Translations under genes and position numbers: made by a program
Part shown: positions 1 through 7,051 of the stretch, in pieces
Layout of the letters: each line of letters starts with the position of its first letter
Numbering within the stretch: the stretch's first letter is position 1
The notes under the pieces: generated by a model
Databases searched by the model: none
Told to the model about the DNA's origin: nothing
What the model saw: only the letters and a program-made list of their open reading frames with translations
NCBI RefSeq assembly: GCF_023518235.1
Contig: NZ_CP090423.1
Span: forward strand, 2,604,001 to 2,668,000
Source: Stenotrophomonas maltophilia
GTDB lineage: Bacteria > Pseudomonadota > Gammaproteobacteria > Xanthomonadales > Xanthomonadaceae
Reading direction: 5' to 3'
Length of the DNA stretch: 64,000 nt

Positions 1-135
1 AAGCTGGACGAAGAAGTGGCACGCCTGCACCTGGAGAAGATCGGCGTGAAGCTGACCACCCTGAGCCAGGAACAGGCCGACTACATCGGCGTGCCGGTGG
101 AAGGCCCGTTCAAGCCGGACCACTACCGCTACTGA
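1..135 (+). CDS. ahcY: Adenosylhomocysteinase, C-terminal end (partial)
   Basis: Open from the first base of the window and closed by TGA at 133-135. The 44 visible residues end in KPDHYRY, the C-terminal signature of S-adenosyl-L-homocysteine hydrolase, whose last residues (Lys and Tyr) close the NAD pocket of the neighbouring subunit. The enzyme splits S-adenosylhomocysteine into adenosine and homocysteine and so relieves product inhibition of methyltransferases. The metF gene of the same methyl cycle lies about 4.3 kb downstream on the same strand. Only the tail is present, so start, promoter and any upstream riboswitch are outside the window. Confidence 0.9.
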   Translation, partial: KLDEEVARLHLEKIGVKLTTLSQEQADYIGVPVEGPFKPDHYRY

Positions 136-145
136 TGCCGTGCGC

Positions 146-170
146 GGTGCCGGCCAGCGGCCGGCACTAC
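146..170 (-). repeat. SMAG/REP-type palindrome (GTAG element)
   Basis: Read on the minus strand it starts GTAG and folds as TGCCGGCC-GCT-GGCCGGCA. It belongs to the short GTAG-headed palindromes typical of S. maltophilia and sits 11 nt after the ahcY stop. Confidence 0.75.
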
Positions 171-180
171 CCGCGTGACC

Positions 181-219
181 GGGGTCGGATCCCTTTCCGC
201 AGGAAAGGGCTCTGACCCC
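181..219. repeat. 39-bp GGGGTC...GACCCC palindromic repeat
   Basis: Outer arms GGGGTCGGA/TCTGACCCC with an inner CCCTTTCC/GGAAAGGG stem. Related copies lie at 2078-2125, 5747-5785, 29421-29461 and 59150-59188. It is distinct from the GTAG family because it lacks the GTAG head. Confidence 0.7.
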
Positions 220-233
220 AGCAACGGTTCGGA

Positions 234-270
234 CAGAACGGGCGCCTTCGGGCGCCCGTTCTGCGTTTAC
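234..270 (+). terminator. Probable terminator of ahcY
   Basis: A 13-bp perfect stem (234-246 with 251-263) closed by a TTCG tetraloop, followed by a weak GCGTTT tract. It lies about 100 nt after the ahcY stop. The T tract is short, so termination efficiency is uncertain. Confidence 0.6.
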
Positions 271-288
271 GTGTGGCCATACATCACG

Positions 289-311
289 CATCCACGCATG
301 GCGTGGATGCT
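289..311. repeat. Palindrome, GCATCCACGC type
   Basis: The palindrome GCATCCACG-CATGG-CGTGGATGC. Degenerate relatives occur around 1366-1388, 5919-5938 and 63354-63378, usually beside other GTAG elements, so it is probably another SMAG subtype. Confidence 0.55.
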
Positions 312-367
312 CCACCCGCGATAGCCTCGGTCAAGGCAACACATTCCGCACGCGCTACGATGCGCCC

Positions 368-841
368 ATGACCCCGGCCATCAACCTGCTCAAGCGCGAG
401 AACATCGCCCACACCGTGCGCAGCTACGTGCACGACGCCCATGCCGAATCCTATGGCGGCGAAGCCGTCGACAAGCTCGGCCTGGACCCGGCCCAGGTGT
501 TCAAGACCCTGCTGGCCAGCACTGAAACCCACGAACTGCTGGTGGCGATCGTGCCGGTTGCCGGTCAACTCGACCTGAAGGCGCTCGCCGCAGCCGCCGG
601 CTGCAGGAAGTGCGAGATGGCCGCCGCCGATGCCGCGCAGCGCGCGACCGGCTACCTGGTCGGTGGCATCAGCCCGCTCGGGCAGAAGAAGCGCCTGCGC
701 ACCTTTCTGGACGCCAGCGCGCAGGCGTTGCCCAGCCTGCACGTCAGCGCCGGACGCCGTGGCCTGGAAGTGGAACTCGCCCCGGCCGACCTGCTGCGGC
801 TGACCGCGGGCCACTACGCCGCCATCGGCAAGGCGCGCTGA
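368..841 (+). CDS. ybaK: YbaK/EbsC-family aminoacyl-tRNA deacylase
   Basis: 157 aa, the usual length for the YbaK family, single domain throughout. The family hydrolyses mischarged Cys-tRNA(Pro) in trans as a free-standing editing domain in the cytoplasm. Visible family features are the N-terminal AINLLKRENI helix, VFKTLL (the conserved lysine of the active site is near residue 46), and the GYLVGGISPLGQKKRL segment with the conserved GG-SP-G-KK signature around residues 95-108. The start ATG at 368 is the only one that keeps the whole domain. The stop overlaps the next gene by one base (TGATG), which points to translational coupling. Substrate specificity (Cys versus other residues) cannot be read from sequence alone. 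Confidence 0.88.
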   Translation: MTPAINLLKRENIAHTVRSYVHDAHAESYGGEAVDKLGLDPAQVFKTLLASTETHELLVAIVPVAGQLDLKALAAAAGCRKCEMAAADAAQRATGYLVGGISPLGQKKRLRTFLDASAQALPSLHVSAGRRGLEVELAPADLLRLTAGHYAAIGKAR

Positions 842-1326
842 TGCGCTGGCCGTGGTCTGCAGTGCCGCCGCCACGGCTTGAGGATGCACAGGCCGATGTG
901 TTGCTGCAGGATCTGCTGTCGCGCGATGGCCGGCGCGTCACGGATGCCGCGCGCACGCTCGCACGGTTGTTCAGCACGGCATCGCTGGAGGCATTGGCGC
1001 GGCATGCGGAGCTGATCGAGCTACGCTGTCAGGGCCTTGAACTGGGTGGCATGCTGGTCAGCAACCAGGCACACCTGCAGGCGGCGCTGCGACGATTGCG
1101 CTATTGGCAGGCGCGCGAGGGTTGCCTGTGCGCGCTCAATCCCACCTACCCGTTCTTCGATCCGCGTCGTCTGATCGAACAAGGGCAGATGCAGCTGCTC
1201 TCGTTGCAGGAGGCTGAGGATGGTTGGGGCGATTGCCACACGGTCACCTGTGCACACTGCGGCCAACGCTGGCAGGCAATCGACCGCGAATACCATTATC
1301 CGTGGTGGGAATGGAAAACGGCATGA
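841..1326 (+). CDS. Hypothetical protein with C-terminal Cys cluster, coupled to ybaK
   Basis: 161 aa if started at the ATG at 841 that overlaps the ybaK stop (TGATG). I do not recognise the family. No signal peptide or membrane segment is visible. The N-terminal half is helical and HEAT-like in composition (EALARHAELIELRCQ). The C-terminal third holds CLCALNP and then CHTVTCAHCGQRW, a Cys/His arrangement that could bind zinc. The last residues YHYPWWEWK are strongly aromatic. A longer in-frame extension back to 610 would lie entirely over ybaK and is rejected. The overlap suggests co-expression with the tRNA-editing protein, but function is unknown. Confidence 0.7.
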   Translation: MRWPWSAVPPPRLEDAQADVLLQDLLSRDGRRVTDAARTLARLFSTASLEALARHAELIELRCQGLELGGMLVSNQAHLQAALRRLRYWQAREGCLCALNPTYPFFDPRRLIEQGQMQLLSLQEAEDGWGDCHTVTCAHCGQRWQAIDREYHYPWWEWKTA

Positions 1327-1394
1327 CCGGATGCAGCCACACATGGCATGGCTCTACTGCAGCCCGGCACATCCACGCCATGCGTAGATGCCGA

Positions 1395-2018
1395 TCATTC
1401 CACAAACTCATACCGCATCGGCACGCGCACGATGGTCAGCGCCGGCACCGGGCTTCCGGTATCGCCACGCACGAATCGCCAACCGCGCAGCTCTTCCACC
1501 GCCGCTTCGTCCAGCACCGCATGGCCACTGGAGGTCTCCACGATCACCGCAGCCACTACGCCCTGCGAATCGATCAGCGCCTTGAGCAGACTGCGCCCGG
1601 AAAGCCCCTGCTCCATGGCTTCGCGCGGATAGCGCTGCAGCTTGCCACGCGGCTGCATCCAGGGCACACCTTCGCCGGCGAACAGGTCCTGGCTGCTGCG
1701 CGCGGCACATCGCTTCGGCGTGCGCAGCAGCAGTGATGGCCGCAGGCTGTCTACCGTCACCTCCGCAGATGCGGCGCAGGCATGCTGCACCAGCACCTCC
1801 AGCATCTGTCGCTGCCGAAGCAGCCCCTTGCCGTCGTGCGCCGTCACCTCTACCACGCAGCGACCGTCCCGGGGCTGCATCGACAATGCAGTCACGTTCG
1901 CATCGCGAAGTCCGGAAACCGTGGCCAGCGGCGCACACGCGGTGTCAGCAGCGGGCTTCGCGGCCAACACCGTGGCCGCGGGCAACAGGCCTGCCAGCAC
2001 CACCGGAATCATCCTCAT
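1395..2018 (-). CDS. Periplasmic TonB C-terminal-domain-like protein
   Basis: 207 aa from the ATG at 2018, which gives a clean signal peptide (MRMIPVVLAGLLPAATVLAA); an in-frame ATG at 2066 would add 16 residues. The C-terminal ~90 residues read as a TonB-C fold: RYPREAMEQGLSG, a central strand with DSQGVV, and the closing ELRGWRF segment, as in energy-transducer or MotY-like solitary TonB-C proteins. There is no N-terminal TonB anchor followed by a Pro-rich spanner, so it is unlikely to be a working TonB. Two conserved Cys pairs in the middle may form disulphides. Role unknown. It stands convergent to the upstream hypothetical gene. Confidence 0.7.
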   Translation of the reverse strand: MRMIPVVLAGLLPAATVLAAKPAADTACAPLATVSGLRDANVTALSMQPRDGRCVVEVTAHDGKGLLRQRQMLEVLVQHACAASAEVTVDSLRPSLLLRTPKRCAARSSQDLFAGEGVPWMQPRGKLQRYPREAMEQGLSGRSLLKALIDSQGVVAAVIVETSSGHAVLDEAAVEELRGWRFVRGDTGSPVPALTIVRVPMRYEFVE

Positions 2019-2077
2019 CCAGATATCCACGCCCCATCCCTGGTCGGTTTGCCTGGCCCCGATCATAGCGGGCGCAT

Positions 2078-2125
2078 GGGGTCGGATGATCGGGCCAGAG
2101 CCCCGCAGTGCGGGGGTCCGACCCG
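2078..2125. repeat. GGGGTC...GACCC palindromic repeat with inner hairpin
   Basis: Outer arms GGGTCGGA (2079-2086) and TCCGACCC (2117-2124) enclose a perfect CCCCGC-AGT-GCGGGG hairpin (2101-2115). It lies in the short gap between two minus-strand genes and may also act as a terminator for the DUF3228 gene. Confidence 0.6.
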
Positions 2126-2131
2126 GGCCAC

Positions 2132-2689
2132 CTACGGCCGCCAGTTGGCGTTGTTCTCCCAGAACGCCACCGCACGCTGGTAGGCCTCGCGGTCCAGCGG
2201 CACGCCGGAACCACCCTCCTCCACACCCAGCGCATTGCGCATCATCGTGATAGGCGCCATCGGCACCTCTTCCGGTTCGGCGGTATAGATGCAGCCGACG
2301 ATGCCCCAGTCGGCTCCGATCGGCGAACCTTCCCTGGCCAGCTGCTCAGCGCTGTACAGGATCACCACCAGGTAGTTCGCGCGCGGCGATTCCACGCCTT
2401 CGAACCAGCGCACCAGTACCGGCAACTCTTCACGATTGCGCGCCTCGTAACCGCTGCGCAGCAGGTGGCGGTTGGCCTCGGTCACCGGCACGGTCAGGCA
2501 GCGCGTGCTGGTCCAGTTCTCATAGACGAACAGCTTGCAGAACGGCGCGTAGCCATCGAGCACCTTCAGCGGCGCATGCGCATTGAGGTGGGCCTCGAAC
2601 TGCTCGGCAGTGCAGTCCTGGATGGTGTTGCCGCGCGGCACGCGCGGGAACAGGCGGGGGCGGGCGAAATCGGTGAGGACGATGGACAT
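2132..2689 (-). CDS. DUF3228-family protein
   Basis: 185 aa from the ATG at 2689 (MSIVLTDFARPRLFPR); four extra residues are possible from 2701. The full length matches what I know as DUF3228, recognised by NTIQDCTAEQFEAHLN near residue 20, DGYAPFCKLFVYENWT, and a C-terminal PLDREAYQRAVAFWENNA. The family is a small cytoplasmic protein of unknown function found across proteobacteria. No signal peptide or membrane helix. It is transcribed alone, between the TonB-C-like gene (convergent layout with a palindrome between) and the divergent amidohydrolase. Confidence 0.72.
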   Translation of the reverse strand: MSIVLTDFARPRLFPRVPRGNTIQDCTAEQFEAHLNAHAPLKVLDGYAPFCKLFVYENWTSTRCLTVPVTEANRHLLRSGYEARNREELPVLVRWFEGVESPRANYLVVILYSAEQLAREGSPIGADWGIVGCIYTAEPEEVPMAPITMMRNALGVEEGGSGVPLDREAYQRAVAFWENNANWRP

Positions 2690-2825
2690 GGCATGGCGCA
2701 ATCAGGAATTCCGTTGCACAGGGTACCTGCCCACGCGGCATGGCGGGCGGGATGCCGATGGTCACTGGCATCGGCACCCGTGTTGCCGCACCCTGCGGGC
2801 GACCCCATGCAAGGATCGCCGGCTC

Positions 2826-4343
2826 ATGGATGCAGCACGCGCGTTACCCCGCTCCGCCCGCCGTCGCCGCTGGTCGCGCGTGCTGGCCGTGCTTCTGCTG
2901 GCACCGCCCCTGCTGTTCACCGCCGCCCTGCTCTGGCCACTGTCGGCACCACCGCTGCCCGACCCCGGCAACAGCCATGTGATCGTCAACGCACGCGTGC
3001 TGGACATCGCCCGCGGCCAGGCCAGCGAACCCACCACGGTGACCGTGCGCAACGGCACCATCGCCGCCATCGGTGAAGACCCGCGCGAGACCACGTTGCC
3101 GGTTCTCGATGCCGGTGGCCGCTGGCTGCTGCCCGGCTTCTGGGACATGCACACCCACGCACTGCAGCTGTCACCGCAGTTGCAGTTCCCACTGATGCTG
3201 GCCAACGGCATCACCGGCACCCGCGACATGATGGACTGCCCGCAGGCCACCGATCCACTGATCGCCTGCGTGGCCGACAAGCGTCGCTGGACCGCACAGG
3301 CCATCGCCGGGCAACAGGTCGCACCGCGCTTCGTGCAGATCGCCAGCTTCTATTTCGAGGACCCGGCGCTGACGCCGGATGCAGCGGCGGCACGTGCACA
3401 CGCGTACCGCGCACGCGGCGTCGATGCGTTCAAGGTCTACAACCGCCTTCGTGCCGAGACCTACCAGCGGCTGGCCAGCGAAGCGCGGCAGCTGCATCGG
3501 CCCCTGGTTGGCCACCTGCCCAGGGCGGTACCGCTGGAAGCCGCATTGCACGCCGGCCAGCGCAGCTTCGAGCACGCCCATCTGTTCGTGCGCCATTGCG
3601 TGGACAACGCTGCCGCCTGGCGCGAAGGCTCGCTCGACGGCGAGAACCCGACCGCGCTCGCCGAAGCCATGGTGAGTGGATACCGGCCGGCGCTCTGCAA
3701 CGAAGCGTTCGGCCTGATGCAGGCCAGCGGCGCGGCGTTCGTACCGACCCATGTCACCCGCGAAGAGGATGCACGCGCACGCGATCCCTCGTTCATCGAC
3801 GACCCGCGTCTGGCCTATCTGGATCCGCTCTCACGCTGGGCGTGGCGCGACGATCTGAACGCCACCGTGGCGCGCTATCCGGGCCTGCGCGGCGAACAGG
3901 CGCTGAAGGCGTACTTCACCCATGGCCTGGCGCTCACCGGCGCCGCGCATCGGGCCGGCGTGACCGTCCTGGTCGGCACCGATACCGGGCTGGGTGGACT
4001 GCGCTACCACGACGAACTGCAGTGGTTGCGGCAGGCCGGGCTGAGCCAGGCCGACGTGCTGCAGGCGGCCACGCTGCAGGCCGCGCGTCATCTGCAACTG
4101 CAGGCATCACATGGCAGCGTCGAGGTCGGCCGGGCCGCCGACCTGGTGCTGCTCGATGGCGATCCGCTGCTGGACACCGGCAACACCCGCCGCATCCACG
4201 CCGTGCTGCTGGCCGGCCACCTGTACGACCGCCCGCGCCTGGACGCAATGCGTGCGTATGCCCGTGCGCAGGCACGCTCGCCTGCGGTGATGGCGCGCCT
4301 GCTCTGGGGCTTCATCACCAGCCCGGTCAGCGCCGAGCTGTAG
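2826..4343 (+). CDS. Amidohydrolase-family metallohydrolase with N-terminal membrane anchor
   Basis: 505 aa. Residues about 18-40 form one hydrophobic segment after an RRRRW stretch, so the protein is either an uncleaved membrane anchor or an exported protein. The rest is the amidohydrolase (imidazolonepropionase/prolidase-like, COG1228) TIM barrel: HTH metal site in WDMHTHALQ, a candidate carboxylated Lys in DAFKVYNRL, metal His residues in VGHLPR and FEHAHLF, the catalytic Asp in VLVGTDTG, and the closing GRAADLVLLDGDPL beta-sandwich strand. All expected metal ligands are present, so it should be active; the substrate (peptide, xenobiotic or cyclic amide) is not predictable. The start was chosen at ATG 2826; an upstream in-frame extension lies over repeat and intergenic sequence. 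Confidence 0.8.
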   Translation: MDAARALPRSARRRRWSRVLAVLLLAPPLLFTAALLWPLSAPPLPDPGNSHVIVNARVLDIARGQASEPTTVTVRNGTIAAIGEDPRETTLPVLDAGGRWLLPGFWDMHTHALQLSPQLQFPLMLANGITGTRDMMDCPQATDPLIACVADKRRWTAQAIAGQQVAPRFVQIASFYFEDPALTPDAAAARAHAYRARGVDAFKVYNRLRAETYQRLASEARQLHRPLVGHLPRAVPLEAALHAGQRSFEHAHLFVRHCVDNAAAWREGSLDGENPTALAEAMVSGYRPALCNEAFGLMQASGAAFVPTHVTREEDARARDPSFIDDPRLAYLDPLSRWAWRDDLNATVARYPGLRGEQALKAYFTHGLALTGAAHRAGVTVLVGTDTGLGGLRYHDELQWLRQAGLSQADVLQAATLQAARHLQLQASHGSVEVGRAADLVLLDGDPLLDTGNTRRIHAVLLAGHLYDRPRLDAMRAYARAQARSPAVMARLLWGFITSPVSAEL

Positions 4344-4393
4344 CCGCCTTTCCCGCGCGAACGCCCGGCAGCAGCCGCGCCCTCACATCTTCG

Positions 4394-4424
4394 TTGCACA
4401 TCCATCTTGATGAAGCGATATACT
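4394..4424 (+). promoter_or_regulatory. Possible metF promoter
   Basis: TTGCAC (4394-4399) and TATACT (4419-4424), a near-consensus -10, with a 19-nt spacer that is one or two longer than ideal. A CATC-TT-GATG dyad (4403-4412) between them could be an operator for a methionine-cycle regulator; the regulator cannot be named from this. Confidence 0.35.
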
Positions 4425-4453
4425 GATGCACATCCGCCGCCGCCGCCCGCGCC

Positions 4454-5281
4454 ATGACCGCCATCAGCTTCGAGTTCTATCCTCCCAAGACCGATGAACA
4501 GCGCAGCCAGCTCGACCGTGCCGCGACCCGGCTGAAGGACTACGCCCCCGACTACGTGTCGTGCACCTTCGGCGCCGGTGGTTCGACCCTGAGCTACACC
4601 TCCGAGACCGTGCGCCACCTCAACCAGCACCACGGTTTGGATGCCGCACCGCACCTGTCCTGCGTCGGCGGCACCCGCCAGGAAATCCGCGAACTGCTCA
4701 AGCTGTACCGCGCCATCGGCTGCCGGCGCCTGGTCGCGCTGCGCGGCGACCTGCCCTCGGGCATGGGCTTTCCCGGTGACATGCGCTATGCCGCCGAGCT
4801 GATCGCCTTCATCCGCGCCGAGCACGGCGACGCCTTCCACATCGAAGTGGGCGCGTATCCGGAGACCCACCCGCAGGCGAGCGATGCGCTGGCCGACCTG
4901 AAGCACTTCAAGGCCAAGATCGATGCCGGCGCCGACGCGGCGATCACCCAGTATTTCTTCAATCCGGATGCCTACTTCCATTTCGTCGATGAAGTGCGCC
5001 GGCTCGGCGTGCAGGTACCGATCACGCCGGGCATCATGCCGATCGCCAACTTCAGCCAGCTGCGCCGCTTCTCCGAGCAGTGCGGGGCGGAAATTCCGCG
5101 CTGGATCAGCCGCAAGATGCAGGCCTACGGCGATGACGCCGAATCGGTGCGCGCCTTCGGCACCGAGGTGGTGGCCCGTCTGTGCCAGCGCCTGATCGAG
5201 GGCGGCGCGCCTGGCCTGCACTTCTACACCCTGAACCTGGCCAAGCCGACCACCTCGGTGCTGAAACTGCTGCAGGGCTGA
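4454..5281 (+). CDS. metF: 5,10-methylenetetrahydrofolate reductase
   Basis: 275 aa, close to the family's usual 280-300. FAD enzyme that reduces 5,10-methylene-THF to 5-methyl-THF, the methyl donor for methionine synthase. The single TIM-barrel domain shows SFEFYPPKTDEQ at the N-terminus (the Glu that protonates the folate), VSCTFGAGGST, the RGDLPSG loop for FAD, and the AITQYFFN segment with its conserved Gln. The start is the ATG at 4454, giving MTAISFEFYPPK. It stands alone on the plus strand; with ahcY at the window edge it belongs to the methyl cycle, a likely reason for regulation by methionine or homocysteine status. Confidence 0.95.
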   Translation: MTAISFEFYPPKTDEQRSQLDRAATRLKDYAPDYVSCTFGAGGSTLSYTSETVRHLNQHHGLDAAPHLSCVGGTRQEIRELLKLYRAIGCRRLVALRGDLPSGMGFPGDMRYAAELIAFIRAEHGDAFHIEVGAYPETHPQASDALADLKHFKAKIDAGADAAITQYFFNPDAYFHFVDEVRRLGVQVPITPGIMPIANFSQLRRFSEQCGAEIPRWISRKMQAYGDDAESVRAFGTEVVARLCQRLIEGGAPGLHFYTLNLAKPTTSVLKLLQG

Positions 5282-5321
5282 AAGCACGCCGCGCAGCCAC
5301 GATCAGCGCTACCCTGCGTCG

Positions 5322-5906
5322 ATGATCCGGATGTCCTTCCCGCTGGTGCTGGTGCTGCTGTCATCGATGGCCCCTGTTGCCCATGCGCAGTCCTCGCGCC
5401 TGAACCGCTGCACCGATGCGCAGGGGCAGAGCGTCTACACCGACCGGCCCTGTGACAGCGTGGGTGCACGGTCACGGCTGCCGCCACCGGCACCCAGCGG
5501 CAACACCGCCGCACCCGACACCCTGGGTGCGCGCTGCCCACGGCGCCTGAGCGAGCTGGTGGACGCACTGCGCACCGGTATCGTCAGCAACGATGTGAAC
5601 CGGCTGTCCTCGCTGTACCTGTGGGGCGCGGTGTCGGACGCGGGTGCACAGCGCATCCTGGGCCAGTTGGAATCGCTGGCGCGGCGGCCGCTGGTGGACG
5701 TGGTGCCGGTGTATCCGCGGCAGGAATCAGACACCGTGCAGGAAGAGGCTCAGAGCCCTGCTGCGCAGGGATCCGACCCTGAGCCGCCAGCCGTGCGCCA
5801 TCCGGTCGGCCTGCGCCTGGAGCAGACGCTGCCGGGCAGCGTGGCGCGGGCGTCCACCGTGCTGGGCCTGCGGCGGCAATACGGGTGCTTCTGGATCACG
5901 CTGTGA
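5322..5906 (+). CDS. Secreted DUF4124-domain protein with an in-frame palindromic repeat
   Basis: 194 aa with a signal peptide cleaved after VAHA. The N-terminal mature part has the DUF4124 core RCTDAQGQSVYTDRPC, a small periplasmic beta domain with two Cys. The C-terminal part is variable and contains SLYLWGAVSDAGAQRIL and a final GLRRQYGCFWITL. Function of the family is unknown. Codons for the EEAQSPAAQGSDPEPP stretch are supplied by a copy of the GGGTC palindromic repeat (5747-5785), so this low-complexity linker probably arose by repeat insertion. Convergent with the Nudix-ThiE gene. Confidence 0.72.
   Translation: MIRMSFPLVLVLLSSMAPVAHAQSSRLNRCTDAQGQSVYTDRPCDSVGARSRLPPPAPSGNTAAPDTLGARCPRRLSELVDALRTGIVSNDVNRLSSLYLWGAVSDAGAQRILGQLESLARRPLVDVVPVYPRQESDTVQEEAQSPAAQGSDPEPPAVRHPVGLRLEQTLPGSVARASTVLGLRRQYGCFWITL
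5747..5785. repeat. GGGTC-family palindromic repeat inside a coding region
   Basis: Arms GGCTCAG/CTGAGCC enclose an inner CCCTG/CAGGG stem; read on the minus strand it carries the same GGGTCGGATCCCT core as the copy at 181-219. It is translated in frame within the DUF4124 protein. Confidence 0.6.
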
Positions 5907-5958
5907 TCGTGGGCAACCATCCACGCATGGCGTGAATCTACCGCTTCCATTCCACAGG

Positions 5959-5983
5959 GTAGCGCCGGGCCACGCCCGGCGAC
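5959..5983 (+). repeat. SMAG/REP-type palindrome
   Basis: GTAG head followed by CGCCGGGC-CAC-GCCCGGCG. A degenerate ATCCACGC palindrome lies just upstream (5919-5938). It fills the gap between two convergent genes and may help terminate both. Confidence 0.65.
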
Positions 5984-5993
5984 CGACGCGGCG

Positions 5994-6950
5994 TTACGCC
6001 GGCCACAGCCCGCGGATGGCAGCGATGCCCTGCCCGCCATGGCGGCGCGCTTCGGTGATGTGGCCACTGCCCAGGCCACCCAGCGCGTAGATCGGCAGTG
6101 ACACCTGTGCACGCAGCTCGGCGAACGCATCCCACCCCAGCGGCACGGCTTCGGGATGACTGGCGGTGGCCTGCACCGGGCCGAGCACCGCGAAGTCGCA
6201 GCCCAGCTGCTGTGCGGCCTGCAGCTGCTGCAGGTCGTGGCAGGACGCCGCCACCAGCTGCCCTTCCGGCAATGGGCGCTGCGGCAGCGCCAGCAGCTGT
6301 TCACTGCCCAGATGCACCCCCACCCCCAGCGCGCGCGCCAGTTCGATATCGCGGTTGAGCAACCACTGCACGCCACTGCGCCGATGCGTGCGCAGCGCCT
6401 GTTCGAGCATCGCCTGCCGCTGCGGATGGGCCGGCGGCAGGCGCAGCTGGATGCGCTGCTGGCCCGACGCCACCACGTGCTGCAGTTGCTCATGCCAGCG
6501 CTGTACGCCATCGGCCGCGTCCGCCGGCGCCGGGGTGATCAGGTAACGGTCGGGCTGGCGCAGGGCGGCGACCACCGGCAGGTCGGCCGGCGGCATCGAA
6601 TAGCGACCCAGCTTGTCCTGCGCCACCCAGGTGATCGCCTGCCCCTCGCGGCCGCGGGGCGTGCCCTTCCAGCTGCGCACATGGCGCACTTCCAGGGTCA
6701 GGTGCTTGTCCGGGTAGCGCTGCGGCACATCCATCAGCCACTCGCCGACATCGGCCTCGATCCCCAGTTCCTCGCGCAGTTCGCGCACCAGCGCCTGTTC
6801 GGAGGTTTCGCCGGGCTCGCGCTTGCCGCCGGGAAATTCCCACAGCCCAGCCATGTCGCGGTTGCCGGTACGGCGGTTGAGCAGCACACGGCCACGGGCG
6901 TCGGTGATGACGGCGGCCACGACGTGGATCGATCGGGTGGGAGAAGGCAT
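5994..6950 (-). CDS. Nudix (MutT-like) hydrolase fused to a thiamine-phosphate-synthase-like domain
   Basis: 318 aa, start ATG 6950. Residues 1-~135 are a MutT-type Nudix domain: the Nudix box starts at GGKREPGE and continues to REELGIE with all catalytic Glu and Arg residues, so cleavage of 8-oxo-dGTP or another nucleoside diphosphate derivative is expected. From ~150 to the end is a ThiE/TenI-like TIM barrel with LNRDIELARALGVGVHLG, CDFAVLGPV and the phosphate-binding loop ALGGLGSGHI. This Nudix-ThiE fusion is known in gammaproteobacteria next to secA. Whether the barrel still makes thiamine phosphate is doubtful: the pyrophosphate-binding Asp/Arg pattern of true ThiE is not obvious. It follows secA on the same strand but a strong terminator separates them. 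Confidence 0.85.
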   Translation of the reverse strand: MPSPTRSIHVVAAVITDARGRVLLNRRTGNRDMAGLWEFPGGKREPGETSEQALVRELREELGIEADVGEWLMDVPQRYPDKHLTLEVRHVRSWKGTPRGREGQAITWVAQDKLGRYSMPPADLPVVAALRQPDRYLITPAPADAADGVQRWHEQLQHVVASGQQRIQLRLPPAHPQRQAMLEQALRTHRRSGVQWLLNRDIELARALGVGVHLGSEQLLALPQRPLPEGQLVAASCHDLQQLQAAQQLGCDFAVLGPVQATASHPEAVPLGWDAFAELRAQVSLPIYALGGLGSGHITEARRHGGQGIAAIRGLWPA

Positions 6951-7015
6951 GGGGGGAGCATGCCCAGAACAGGGCGACCGGCGCAATCGCATCGGAAGGC
7001 CGCATCGTCCCGCAC

Positions 7016-7045
7016 AAAGAAAAGGCCCCGCTTCCGCGGGGCCTT
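7016..7045 (-). terminator. Rho-independent terminator of secA
   Basis: On the minus strand a 10-bp GC-rich stem AAGGCCCCGC-GGAA-GCGGGGCCTT runs straight into TTCTTTG. It begins 7 nt after the secA stop. Confidence 0.85.
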
Positions 7046-7051
7046 CCGGGG

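Noticed and set aside
4394..4453. SAM or SAH riboswitch before metF
   Set aside because: The leader between the -10 and ATG is only about 25 nt and has no aptamer-like pairing.
4088..5287. 399-codon minus-strand frame over metF
   Set aside because: Shadow of metF; no domain and poor start context.
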